This document shows, piece after piece, positions 7,840 through 14,669 of a stretch of 14,669 bases of DNA. Below the pieces are notes generated by a model. It made no database searches, had not been told where the DNA came from, and worked only from the letters and a program-made list of their open reading frames with translations. The stretch is taken from NCBI GenBank assembly GCA_040080145.1, contig JBEBJA010000216.1, forward strand, positions 1 through 14,669, given 5' to 3'. A program made the translations under genes and the position numbers. Source of the stretch: JANXVY01 sp040080145. Its GTDB lineage: Bacteria > Pseudomonadota > Alphaproteobacteria > Rhizobiales > Hyphomicrobiaceae. Numbering within the stretch: position 1 is the first letter of the stretch; each line of letters begins with the position of its first letter.

Positions 7840-8433
7840 ATGACACTCCAGGTCACGGGCAAAAACGTCGAAGCAGGCGACGCCTTCAAAGTCTACATCA
7901 CGGACAAATTGGGCGACTCGCTGGAAAAGTACATTGGACCGGAAATATCGGGCCATGTGCGCTTGGAAAAGGAACGCGGGCGATTCCGCACCGATTGCTC
8001 GATCCGCCTAAAGACCGGCCTGCTGCTCGAATCTCATGGCGAGGGTAACGATGCCTATGCCAGCGCGGATGCTGCTGTCGAACGGATGGACAAGCGGTTG
8101 CGCCGGTATAAGCGCCGCCTGAAAAGTCATCACAATGGGCATGCACGTGGTCAAAAACCGGACGAAGTCCAGGCCAACGATTATACGGTTCGGGCCGACG
8201 AGGACGACATCGACGTCAACGAGGCATTGAGTGAACATCCAGTCATCATTGCGGAAGCCGAGCGCAGCATCAAAGCGCTGCCGGTCAGCGAGGCGGTGAT
8301 GCAACTCGATGTCACAGACCGCGCTTTTTTGGTGTTCCGCAACGCCGGTCACGGGGGATTAAACGTCGTATATCGCCGGTCTGACGGGCATATTGGCTGG
8401 ATCGACGCGAAGGAAACGGTACTTGAGGGATAG
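7840..8433 (+). CDS. hpf: Long-form ribosome hibernation promoting factor HPF
   Basis: This 197-residue protein is of the long HPF type. The S30AE (YfiA-like) domain spans about 1-97 (LQVTGKNVEAGDAFKVYI, then DAYASADAAVERMDKRLRRYKRRL). A charged linker, about 98-133, is rich in D/E. The C-terminal dimerisation domain spans about 134-190 (ERSIKALPVSEAVMQLDV, then AFLVFRNAGHGGLNVVYRRSDGHIGWID). By family knowledge the N-domain sits in the decoding centre and the C-domain dimerises to pair two 70S ribosomes as inactive 100S particles in stationary phase. AGGA (7829-7832) stands seven bases before the ATG. Its place between rpoN and ptsN is the conserved proteobacterial one. Confidence 0.95.
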   Translation: MTLQVTGKNVEAGDAFKVYITDKLGDSLEKYIGPEISGHVRLEKERGRFRTDCSIRLKTGLLLESHGEGNDAYASADAAVERMDKRLRRYKRRLKSHHNGHARGQKPDEVQANDYTVRADEDDIDVNEALSEHPVIIAEAERSIKALPVSEAVMQLDVTDRAFLVFRNAGHGGLNVVYRRSDGHIGWIDAKETVLEG

Positions 8434-8493
8434 CGTAACGGCAGACTTGATTTCGTTGCGTTCGAGTATGATCTGACATATCGGCACTGCGTG

Positions 8494-8519
8494 GTGCCGC
8501 CGGGAACATCCGGCGGCAC
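8494..8519 (+). terminator. Strong GC-rich hairpin between hpf and ptsN
   Basis: A perfect 10-bp stem, GTGCCGCCGG (8494-8503) and CCGGCGGCAC (8510-8519), has a GAACAT loop and is followed by AATTAATG rather than a T-run. It lies 60 bases after the hpf stop. It could terminate or attenuate transcription into ptsN, or protect the hpf mRNA 3' end. A second smaller stem (GCGTTC 8563-8568, GAACGC 8574-8579) lies closer to ptsN. Confidence 0.5.
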
Positions 8520-8614
8520 AATTAATGCATATGCGTGAAGGGGTCAAATTCAAACCATATTAGCGTTCAACGCGAACGCAGCATTCACGTCGAAAGAACA
8601 CTCGGAAAGAACAT

Positions 8615-9079
8615 ATGGACCTTGGCGATCTGATGACACGGGATGCCGTGTTGTGTTGCCTCAGAGTGGCGAACAAAAAGCAGGCGCTTGAAGAGCTGGC
8701 GCAGGCTGCTGCTCCCCTTACCGGGATTGAGGCAAAGGAATTGTTCAACTCGTTGCTTCAGCGTGAGCGGCTCGGGTCGACCGGGCTCGGCCGCGGGATT
8801 GCGGTGCCGCACGTGCATGTGCGCGGCTTGAAGCGAATCGTGTGTTTGTTCGCCAAACTCGCGACTCCCGTCGAGTTCGAGGCTCCCGACAACCAGCCGG
8901 TCGACTTGATGTTCCTGCTGTTGTCGCCGGATCATGCGAGCGGCGATCACTTGAAGACGCTGGCGCGGATTTCGCGATTGGTGCGAGACACGGCGACCAT
9001 CGACCGGTTGAGGGCCGCGAAGGACGTTGAAGGTCTGCGGCATGTGTTGATGCCGAAAAAGGCGCCGCACGCCGCTTGA
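8615..9079 (+). CDS. ptsN: PTS IIA-like nitrogen regulatory protein PtsN (EIIA-Ntr)
   Basis: This 154-residue protein is a complete EIIA-Ntr domain. It opens MDLGDLMTRDAVL, and the phospho-acceptor histidine is H66 within STGLGRGIAVPHVHV, with H68 nearby. The VDLMFLLLSPDHASGDHLKTLA block follows at about 95-117. In the nitrogen PTS (EI-Ntr, NPr, EIIA-Ntr) it receives phosphate from NPr and adjusts potassium uptake, nitrogen and stress functions according to its phosphorylation state; this is family knowledge and partners are not in the window. The residue before the GIAVPH motif is R60, where many homologues carry H or N. GGAAAGA at 8604-8610 serves as ribosome site. It closes the lpt-rpoN-hpf-ptsN block and converges on rdgB. 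Confidence 0.95.
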   Translation: MDLGDLMTRDAVLCCLRVANKKQALEELAQAAAPLTGIEAKELFNSLLQRERLGSTGLGRGIAVPHVHVRGLKRIVCLFAKLATPVEFEAPDNQPVDLMFLLLSPDHASGDHLKTLARISRLVRDTATIDRLRAAKDVEGLRHVLMPKKAPHAA

Positions 9080-9122
9080 TTTGTCTCTCTTGGCCTCACG
9101 CGCTAATGGCGCTCCGGCGGGG

Positions 9123-9194
9123 CGCGGCTTGCCGCGGGTCGCGTGGCTCCCTTGGCGCGTTTTGCGCCGGGTCCGTGACTACTGCGGGTCGCGT
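9123..9194. repeat. GC-rich hairpins and 11-base direct repeat
   Basis: The gap 9080-9228 between convergent ptsN and rdgB has two small stems, CGCGGC-TT-GCCGCG (9123-9136) and GGCGC-GTTTT-GCGCC (9154-9168). It also has a direct repeat GCGGGTCGCGT at 9134-9144 and 9184-9194. No T-run follows either stem. The stems could act as weak two-way terminators for the converging genes. No gene is visible here. Confidence 0.4.
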
Positions 9195-9228
9195 TGCGTC
9201 CTGCCCTCCCGGCGAAGGGGGGCCGTTG

Positions 9229-10104
9229 CTACTTTCTGCTGGCGGCGAGGAGGGCGCGAGCTAGGGTACGCCAGACGGGTTCGCTGGGTAGCGGGCTGTC
9301 TGTTGCCCAGTTGCCGAGGGCGTCGAGGTAGCTTTCCAACGATTGGTTGGTCCAGTTGGCGCGGTTTGATTTCAGGTCGGTTTGCAGAGCGGCGATGAAG
9401 CAGACGAACTCTTCCCGGGTCGAGATCGAGCGGGCGGCGGCGTCTAGGCTGTCCAAATGGCTCGGGGCTGCTGTTGGCTGGCCGGGATTGGGAGGGCCGA
9501 GGGCCTCGCGCTCGAACAATGCAAAGGCCTGCGCGCGATGGGAGATTGCGTTTTTGCGGACTGGGTCCATTTCGCCGAACGTGATGGTTTCGCCATCGGC
9601 CTGGAACATGCTGTCGTAGCCAAAGCCGTTGTTGCCGCGCGGGGGCCAAACGAGGTGACCGTGGATGCGGCCGGCGTATTCCTGCGTGGTGCCGTCGGGC
9701 CAGGCGAGGCTCAGGACGGAGATGAAATTGGCGCGGGGGCCGGGATGTACCCAGCCGTGGCGGGCGGTGATTTCTTCGGCGACTTTTTTCATGGCTAGGC
9801 CGAAGTCTTTGGTGGGACCAGCCCAGCGGGCCGAATAGATGCCTGGCGCGCCGCCGAGGCATTCGACTTCGAGGCCTGAGTCGTCGGCGAGCGCTGCCAG
9901 GTTTGCGCCCTTGGCGGCGGCAAGCGCTTTGAGGCGGGCGTTGCCTTCGAAGGTTGGTTCGGTTTCGTCGGGTTCGGGGAGGTTTAAGTCGCCCGCCGAG
10001 ATGGCGTCGAGGCCGTAGGGGGCGATCAGTTTGCGGATTTCCCAGACTTTGCCGGGGTTGTGGCTCGCGACGACGAGCTTGGTGCCTGATTGGAGACTGC
10101 GCAT
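9229..10104 (-). CDS. rdgB: RdgB/HAM1 dITP/XTP pyrophosphatase with extra C-terminal DUF7660-like domain
   Basis: Residues 1-203 form a complete RdgB: SHNPGK (14-19) near the start, TFEGNA (51-56), DDSGL with catalytic Asp at 74-75, GIYSARWAG (88-96), GFGYDS (160-165) and ISHR (187-190). The enzyme hydrolyses dITP, ITP and XTP to monophosphates and pyrophosphate, keeping non-canonical purines out of DNA. A Pro/Ala linker leads to about 75 further residues (215-291). In these, STREEFVCFIAALQTDL, then NWTNQSLESYLDALGNW and finally VWRTLARALLAA strongly resemble the stand-alone DUF7660 family, whose function I do not know. Usual RdgB is about 200 residues. The start at 10104 has GAGGT five bases upstream; the frame stays open 36 codons further but without homology. 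It lies downstream of rph on the same strand, with a 214-base gap. Confidence 0.92.
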   Translation of the reverse strand: MRSLQSGTKLVVASHNPGKVWEIRKLIAPYGLDAISAGDLNLPEPDETEPTFEGNARLKALAAAKGANLAALADDSGLEVECLGGAPGIYSARWAGPTKDFGLAMKKVAEEITARHGWVHPGPRANFISVLSLAWPDGTTQEYAGRIHGHLVWPPRGNNGFGYDSMFQADGETITFGEMDPVRKNAISHRAQAFALFEREALGPPNPGQPTAAPSHLDSLDAAARSISTREEFVCFIAALQTDLKSNRANWTNQSLESYLDALGNWATDSPLPSEPVWRTLARALLAASRK

Positions 10105-10243
10105 GTTCGACCTCGCATGACGATTTGGATGAGCTTTCGATCCTGATCGACGCCTTGGCCGATGCAGATCACCCTGATCAATGTTGTCGTGGGTGGCCGC
10201 CTGCGCGGCCATGACGAAATATGGGTGGCTTGCGCAAGATTTG

Positions 10244-10302
10244 GCGGGCTACCGCCCGCACCCGTTTGGGGGATTGGCATCCCCCAAACCCCCTGCTTTT
10301 TT
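10244..10302. terminator. Two hairpins and T-run between rph and rdgB
   Basis: The stem GCGGGC/GCCCGC (10244-10259) is followed by a perfect 11-bp stem GTTTGGGGGAT/ATCCCCCAAAC (10264-10274, 10279-10289) with a TGGC loop. Six T follow at 10297-10302 on the plus strand. rph and rdgB are read from the minus strand, where an A-run precedes the hairpin and no T-run follows. As an intrinsic terminator it would therefore act on plus-strand (antisense) transcription. As RNA structure in the rph-rdgB message it could block 3' decay or reduce read-through. Confidence 0.5.
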
Positions 10303-10318
10303 GTGACTTCATAATAGT

Positions 10319-11032
<714 letters not shown>

Positions 11033-11098
11033 GTTTTTTCCAGTTTTTGATTTGTCGCGCGGACGTTAGTGCTGCCCTTCATGCGGTTCAACCGGTAT

Positions 11099-11112
11099 TC
11101 CCACTTGTGGGA
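11099..11112. promoter_or_regulatory. Perfect palindrome in the rph-hrcA divergent gap
   Basis: TCCCAC-TT-GTGGGA is a perfect 6+2+6 inverted repeat located 50 bases upstream of hrcA and 67 bases upstream of rph. The position suits an operator shared by the divergent genes. It is not the CIRCE sequence bound by HrcA, and no CIRCE is visible in this gap. Function is inferred from position and symmetry only. Confidence 0.3.
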
Positions 11113-11161
11113 GGTATTCGTCGCGCTTGCGTCTGCGGCCATTCCTGCTCATCTTAGGGGG

Positions 11162-12220
11162 ATGTCCGAACCAAAAACTGCACTGTCCCAATTGAACGAG
11201 CGGTCGCGCACGATTTTGCGGCGGATCGTGGAAAGTTATCTCGAAACCGGCGAGCCCGTCGGGTCGCGGAATTTGGCGCGGGCGCTGCCGATGGCGCTGT
11301 CGCCGGCGTCGATCCGCAACGTCATGTCGGACCTGGAACAGAGCGGGTTGATCTTTGCGCCGCATACATCGGCTGGGCGGTTGCCGACGCAGATGGGGTT
11401 GCGGCTGTTTGTCGACGGGCTTCTGGAGATCGGCGGGATTTCGCCCGACGAGCGGCGTAAGCTCGAAGCACAGATTGGGATGCGGCCGCAGAATTCGGTC
11501 GATCAGGTGCTCACCGAAGCCAGTGAGTTGATTTCGGGGCTGTCACACTGTGCCGGTGTCGTGCTGGCGGAAAAGCAGGTTTCCAAGCTCAAACATATTG
11601 AGTTCGTGCCGCTGGAGCCGACCAAGGCGCTGGTGGTGCTCGTCGGGGAAGATCAGAGCGTCGAAAACCGGGTGATTTCATTGCCGGAGGGCTTGCCGCC
11701 GTCGGGATTGGTGGAGGCAGCGAATTACCTTAATTCGCACGTGCGTGGGCTGACGATGGTCGAAGCGCGGGCGCGGATCGAGACCGAGTTGAGCGTGGCG
11801 CGGGCCGAGCTTGACGTTTTGACGCAGAAGGTCGTCAAGGCAGGGCTTGCCGAATGGTCGGGTGCGTTGGGCGATCAGAAGAGCTTGATCGTGCGGGGGC
11901 AAGCGAATTTGTTGAAGGATGTCAACGCCAACGAGGACCTGGAGCGGATCCGGCAGTTGTTCGACGACCTCGAAAATAAGCGCGATCTGGTGCAGTTGCT
12001 GGGGTTGTCGGATACGGCGGAGGGCGTTCGGATTTTCATTGGATCGGAAAACAAGCTGTTTTCGCTGTCGGGATCGTCGCTGATTGTCGCGCCGTTTCAG
12101 GATAGCACGCGCAAAGTTGTCGGTGTCTTGGGCGTCATTGGCCCGACGCGGCTCAATTACGCACGTATCATCCCAATGGTGGATTATACCGCGAAGCTTG
12201 TTGGTCGTCTGCTGACTTGA
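11162..12220 (+). CDS. hrcA: Heat-inducible transcription repressor HrcA
   Basis: This 352-residue protein has the normal HrcA length. The N-terminal winged-helix domain (about 10-90) shows YLETGEPVGSRNLAR (26-40), SPASIRNVMSDLEQSGLI (47-64) and the very conserved HTSAGRLPTQMGLRLFVD (68-85). The GAF-like and dimerisation parts follow (LSHCAGVVLAEKQVSKLKHIEF at about 127-148; FSLSGSSLIVAPF near 300). HrcA represses chaperone operons by binding CIRCE (TTAGCACTC-N9-GAGTGCTAA) and needs GroEL for activity, as known for the family. AGGGG lies one base before the ATG at 11162, a tight spacing. The frame is open 31 codons upstream (from 11069) with no family resemblance there. grpE follows after 80 bases. 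Confidence 0.96.
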   Translation: MSEPKTALSQLNERSRTILRRIVESYLETGEPVGSRNLARALPMALSPASIRNVMSDLEQSGLIFAPHTSAGRLPTQMGLRLFVDGLLEIGGISPDERRKLEAQIGMRPQNSVDQVLTEASELISGLSHCAGVVLAEKQVSKLKHIEFVPLEPTKALVVLVGEDQSVENRVISLPEGLPPSGLVEAANYLNSHVRGLTMVEARARIETELSVARAELDVLTQKVVKAGLAEWSGALGDQKSLIVRGQANLLKDVNANEDLERIRQLFDDLENKRDLVQLLGLSDTAEGVRIFIGSENKLFSLSGSSLIVAPFQDSTRKVVGVLGVIGPTRLNYARIIPMVDYTAKLVGRLLT

Positions 12221-12300
12221 TTTTATCGTGTTAACAGCCGATATCCGGGTCAAACTTTGCAGCGCAACAACCAGCGCCTTAACTCAACCCATGAGACCTC

Positions 12301-12993
12301 ATGTCCGACGAACCCAAGATGACGTCATCATCGGCAGCCGCTGCTGCCCAGGCGGCCCGTGATGCGGCTGAGCATGACATGGCTGAGACGCTCGATCACG
12401 ATCCGGGTCAGATCCCGCCGCAGCAGATGCGAATGATGATCGAGGCGTTGCAGAAGGAACTTGATCAGGCGCATGCGCGGGTTGCGGCGAAGGATGCGCA
12501 GCTCGAAGCGGCCAACGACAAGGTGCTGCGGACCTATGCCGACCTCGACAACATGCGTAAGCGGGTCGAGCGCGAGAAGGAAGAGACGGCAAAGTACGCC
12601 ATCACAAAGTTTGCGCGCGATGTGGTCAATGTCGCCGACAATTTCGAGCGGGCGATCCAGTCAGTGCCAGCGGACGCCAAGGCTGACAATCCGGCGCTCG
12701 TTGCGCTCATTGATGGCGTGACGCTGACCGAGCGCGAGTTCTTGAACGTGCTTGAACGGCATGGTGTGAAGCGCGTTGCGCCGCAGGGCGAGGCGTTCAA
12801 TCCACATCATCATCAGGCGGTTATGGAAACGCATAATCCTGACGTGCCGGCGGGGACGGTGTTGCAGGTGTTCCAGCCGGGTTATCTGATTGATGACCGG
12901 GTGTTGCGTCCGGCGATGGTCGTGGTGGCTGCTGGCGGGGCAAAGGCTCCCAAGCCGCAAGCCAAGGCGCCCGATGACGATGAGGCAGCGTAA
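12301..12993 (+). CDS. grpE: Nucleotide exchange factor GrpE
   Basis: This 230-residue cytoplasmic co-chaperone releases ADP from DnaK. An Ala-rich, poorly conserved N-terminus (1-40) leads into a long coiled-coil helix (about 45-110, with VLRTYADLDNMRKRVEREKEE in the family core). NFERAIQSV (114-122) follows. The C-terminal beta-wing contains EAFNPHHHQAVME (164-176), GTVLQVFQPGYLIDDRVLRPAMVVVA (185-210) and an acidic tail. It follows hrcA on the same strand; dnaK is not in the window. The stop codon TAA (12991-12993) is also the left copy of the 3-base target duplication of a palindromic element, so the element begins on the next base and the protein end appears unaltered. Confidence 0.97.
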   Translation: MSDEPKMTSSSAAAAAQAARDAAEHDMAETLDHDPGQIPPQQMRMMIEALQKELDQAHARVAAKDAQLEAANDKVLRTYADLDNMRKRVEREKEETAKYAITKFARDVVNVADNFERAIQSVPADAKADNPALVALIDGVTLTEREFLNVLERHGVKRVAPQGEAFNPHHHQAVMETHNPDVPAGTVLQVFQPGYLIDDRVLRPAMVVVAAGGAKAPKPQAKAPDDDEAA

Positions 12994-13156
12994 GAGTCTG
13001 TCCGGAAAGTTTCTTCATGATTTCAATGGTTCCTTTTTGTCATCCGCGGCGTCGAACCCCTTGTCCGTAGCGAAGGCTACGGCCTTCGGGCTTCTTCTGG
13101 CGGGCTGACGAAAAATCAACTCATTGAAATCGCAAAGCTCTTTTCCGGACAGGCTC
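12994..13156. mobile_element. 163-bp palindromic MITE-like element with TAA target duplication
   Basis: The ends are inverted repeats: GAGTCTGTCCGGAAA on the left (12994-13008) and, read from the other strand, GAGCCTGTCCGGAAA on the right (13142-13156). These differ at one position in 15. After an 11-base poorly matching stretch the arms agree again at ATTTCAATG (13020-13028 and its complement 13122-13130). Further in, TTTTTGTCATCCGC pairs imperfectly with GCGGGCTGACGAAAAA. The centre is a perfect CCGTAGC-GAAG-GCTACGG hairpin (13065-13082), so nearly the whole element folds on itself. TAA flanks it on both sides (12991-12993, 13157-13159). It has no transposase. Size, inverted ends and TNA-type duplication fit a MITE moved by an IS5-family (IS427-like) transposase; the family is inference. 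Confidence 0.8.
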
Positions 13157-13242
13157 TAAGCCACTTTCGATTTCGTCCTGGCTGTAACGTATGGAGCCGG
13201 TTGAGCGTATCTGGCTTGAGTTGATCAAGCGAGGTGGGTGTA

Positions 13243-14058
13243 ATGGTCCGGTTCTGGCGCGCGTTCTTGGTGGTTGTGGCATTTGCGGCCGGGGTGGCGG
13301 GGCCTGTGAAAGCTGGTGACGAAGCGTCCTTCGATGGGCTGTTGCGGCGGTATGTTGTGGCAGGCGCCGATGGCGTCAACCGCGTGGACTATGGGCGTTG
13401 GCGGGCGACAGCTGCGGACCGGGCCGCGCTTGAGGGTTATATCGCGGGACAAGCAGGGTTGAGCCCCTCGAAGTTAGGCCGCCAAGAGCAGTTTGCCTAT
13501 TGGGCCAATCTTTACAATGCGATCACGCTGAAGGTCATTTTGGACGCCTATCCGGTGGCGTCGATCCGCGACATCAAGAGTGCCGGGGTGTGGCTCGATC
13601 CGAAAGCGTTTACCGGGCCTTGGGTTGCCAAGCGGGTGACGGTGGAAGGGCGGGCATTGTCGCTCGATGAGATCGAGCACTCAATTCTGCGGGCGACATT
13701 CAAAGATCCCCGGGTGCATTATTCGGTGAATTGCGCGTCGTACGGGTGCCCGAATATCGGGTTGCAGGCGTGGCGGGCGGAAACGCTCGAGGCCGAACTC
13801 GACGCGGCGGCGCGGGCATTTGTCAATCATCCGCGCGGGGTTGCCGTTGGCGGGGATGGGGCGTTGAAAGTTTCCAGCATCTATTCGTGGTTCAAGGCGG
13901 ATTTCGGCGGGACCGATGCGGCATTGTTTGCACACTTCAAGCGGTATGCGGGGCCTGAGCTGGCGAAAGCGCTGGACGCGGGGGCCAAAGTTGCGGGCGA
14001 TGACTACGATTGGTCGCTCAACGATGTTGCAAAGGCCAAGGCAGGGGCGAAGGGTTGA
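13243..14058 (+). CDS. Exported DUF547-domain protein
   Basis: This 271-residue protein has a signal peptide (1-24, hydrophobic core AFLVVVAFAAGVAG, cleavage likely after VKA), so the mature part should be periplasmic. The DUF547 core is clear: LGRQEQFAYWANLYNAITL (78-96), the LSLDEIEHSILR segment (139-150) and RVHYSVNCASYGCPNI (157-172), with its conserved Cys pair C164 and C169, then SIYSWFKADFGG (212-223). The biochemical role of DUF547 is unknown to me; the conserved His/Cys/Asn residues hint at an enzyme. The start at 13243 is chosen because GAGG (13231-13234) lies eight bases before it; an in-frame GTG at 13234 overlaps that site. Its stop TGA overlaps the ATG of the rhodanese gene, which points to joint translation and a shared task. 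It comes after the MITE. Confidence 0.87.
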   Translation: MVRFWRAFLVVVAFAAGVAGPVKAGDEASFDGLLRRYVVAGADGVNRVDYGRWRATAADRAALEGYIAGQAGLSPSKLGRQEQFAYWANLYNAITLKVILDAYPVASIRDIKSAGVWLDPKAFTGPWVAKRVTVEGRALSLDEIEHSILRATFKDPRVHYSVNCASYGCPNIGLQAWRAETLEAELDAAARAFVNHPRGVAVGGDGALKVSSIYSWFKADFGGTDAALFAHFKRYAGPELAKALDAGAKVAGDDYDWSLNDVAKAKAGAKG

Positions 14059-14633
14059 TGTCAAAGCTACGTTGGATCGCTGGAGCAGGGGTTTTTTTTG
14101 CGGCGGTCGCTTTGGCTGGCGCGCTGGTGTTGTGGACCCAGGTGGGCGGGCTCGATCCGACCAATCCAAAGATTGGATTGTCTGATATCGAGGCGACGGT
14201 TTCGCGGCGTTACAAGGTGCCGGAAATGTCGAGCGCGGTGCTTGCTGGACGGATGAGTGCGCCCGATATCGTGTTGTTTGACGTTCGCGAGCCGGACGAG
14301 TTTGCACTGAGCCATATCGCGGGCGCCCAACGGGTCGATCCTGGAATGAACGCGCAGGCTTTTTTGGCGCGATATGGCCGCGAGCTCAAGGGTAAGGTGG
14401 CGGTGTTTTATTGCGCGGTGGGCGTGCGTAGCGGGATCATGCTCGACCGTGTGCAGGCGGCGTTGCCTGGGTATGGGGTCAGTGCTGCGTACAATCTGCG
14501 GGGTGGGATTTTTCGTTGGCATGCGACTGGGCAGCCGGTCCGGTCGGAGGCGGGGGAGGCTGGGAGTGTTCACCCGTATGACGAGGACTGGAAGCAGTTG
14601 CTAGATCGCACGCTGCCGCCGCGGGGCCGCTAA
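14058..14633 (+). CDS. Membrane-anchored rhodanese-like protein
   Basis: This 191-residue protein starts with one hydrophobic segment (about 7-27), either an uncleaved anchor or a signal peptide, followed by a single rhodanese domain (about 55-160). LFDVREPDEFALSHIAGA (73-90) is the classic first motif. The active-site loop is C119-A-V-G-V-R-S in VFYCAVGVRSG, so the persulfide-forming cysteine is present. YNLRGGIFRW (145-154) closes the domain. Such proteins transfer sulfane sulfur or act in thiol chemistry; here the domain should face the periplasm. The ATG shares its A with the last base of the TGA stop of the DUF547 gene, and AAGGG lies just upstream inside that gene. The domain is complete and ends 36 bases before the window edge. 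Confidence 0.88.
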   Translation: MSKLRWIAGAGVFFAAVALAGALVLWTQVGGLDPTNPKIGLSDIEATVSRRYKVPEMSSAVLAGRMSAPDIVLFDVREPDEFALSHIAGAQRVDPGMNAQAFLARYGRELKGKVAVFYCAVGVRSGIMLDRVQAALPGYGVSAAYNLRGGIFRWHATGQPVRSEAGEAGSVHPYDEDWKQLLDRTLPPRGR

Positions 14634-14669
14634 TGACGCGCGACGGCACCCCCCACCCCTCTCTGGCAC

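Noticed and set aside
9080..9228. GC-rich repeats considered as a CRISPR or mobile element
   Set aside because: Only one 11-base direct repeat pair and short hairpins; no regular spacers, no inverted ends and no target duplication.
10105..10212. Longer rdgB start giving 36 extra residues
   Set aside because: The extra residues are Arg/His-rich with no family match, while the start at 10104 has a good GAGGT ribosome site and the usual RdgB N-terminus.
11069..11161. Longer hrcA start giving 31 extra residues
   Set aside because: HrcA proteins begin close to the MSEPKTALSQ region; the extension would overlap the divergent promoter space and shows no family resemblance.

Overview
The window looks like a chromosomal housekeeping region of a GC-rich alphaproteobacterium, most likely of the order Hyphomicrobiales (Rhizobiales). 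The grounds are gene order and protein style: an lptB-rpoN-hpf-ptsN block, a long-form HPF, divergent rph/hrcA next to rdgB and grpE, a short DEDDy ribonuclease D and an NDUFA9-type epimerase. The genus cannot be fixed from sequence reading alone.

Layout. Bases 1-1111 hold a hairpin terminator and a minus-strand NAD(P)-binding NDUFA9-like protein. A plus-strand tRNA-Leu(CAG) with encoded CCA lies at 1329-1413. A possible 50-residue exported peptide (minus strand, ends 1612) is divergent from a ribonuclease D gene (1798-2418). A small XRE-type regulator follows (2614-2910). The envelope and nitrogen-control block runs 3018-9079 on the plus strand: a fused LptC-LptA-type protein with two OstA/LptA regions, LptB ATPase, sigma-54 (RpoN), ribosome hibernation factor (HPF) and EIIA-Ntr (PtsN). 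A convergent minus-strand pair, rdgB and rph, occupies 9229-11032. hrcA and grpE run divergently from rph (11162-12993). A 163-bp palindromic, MITE-like element sits exactly at the grpE stop codon (12994-13156). The window ends with a translationally coupled pair, an exported DUF547 protein and a membrane-anchored rhodanese (13243-14633).

How the genes fit together. The lpt genes make part of the lipopolysaccharide bridge from inner to outer membrane. rpoN, hpf and ptsN are the usual neighbours of lptB in proteobacteria and link nitrogen/carbon signalling to sigma-54 transcription and stationary-phase ribosome storage. rdgB (removal of non-canonical purine nucleotides), rph (3' tRNA trimming), hrcA (heat-shock repressor) and grpE (DnaK exchange factor) form the second conserved neighbourhood.

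The window holds no phage, CRISPR or obvious defence system. The unusual points are two domain fusions (LptC with duplicated LptA; RdgB with a C-terminal DUF7660-like domain), the MITE at the grpE stop with a TAA duplication, and several intergenic hairpins.
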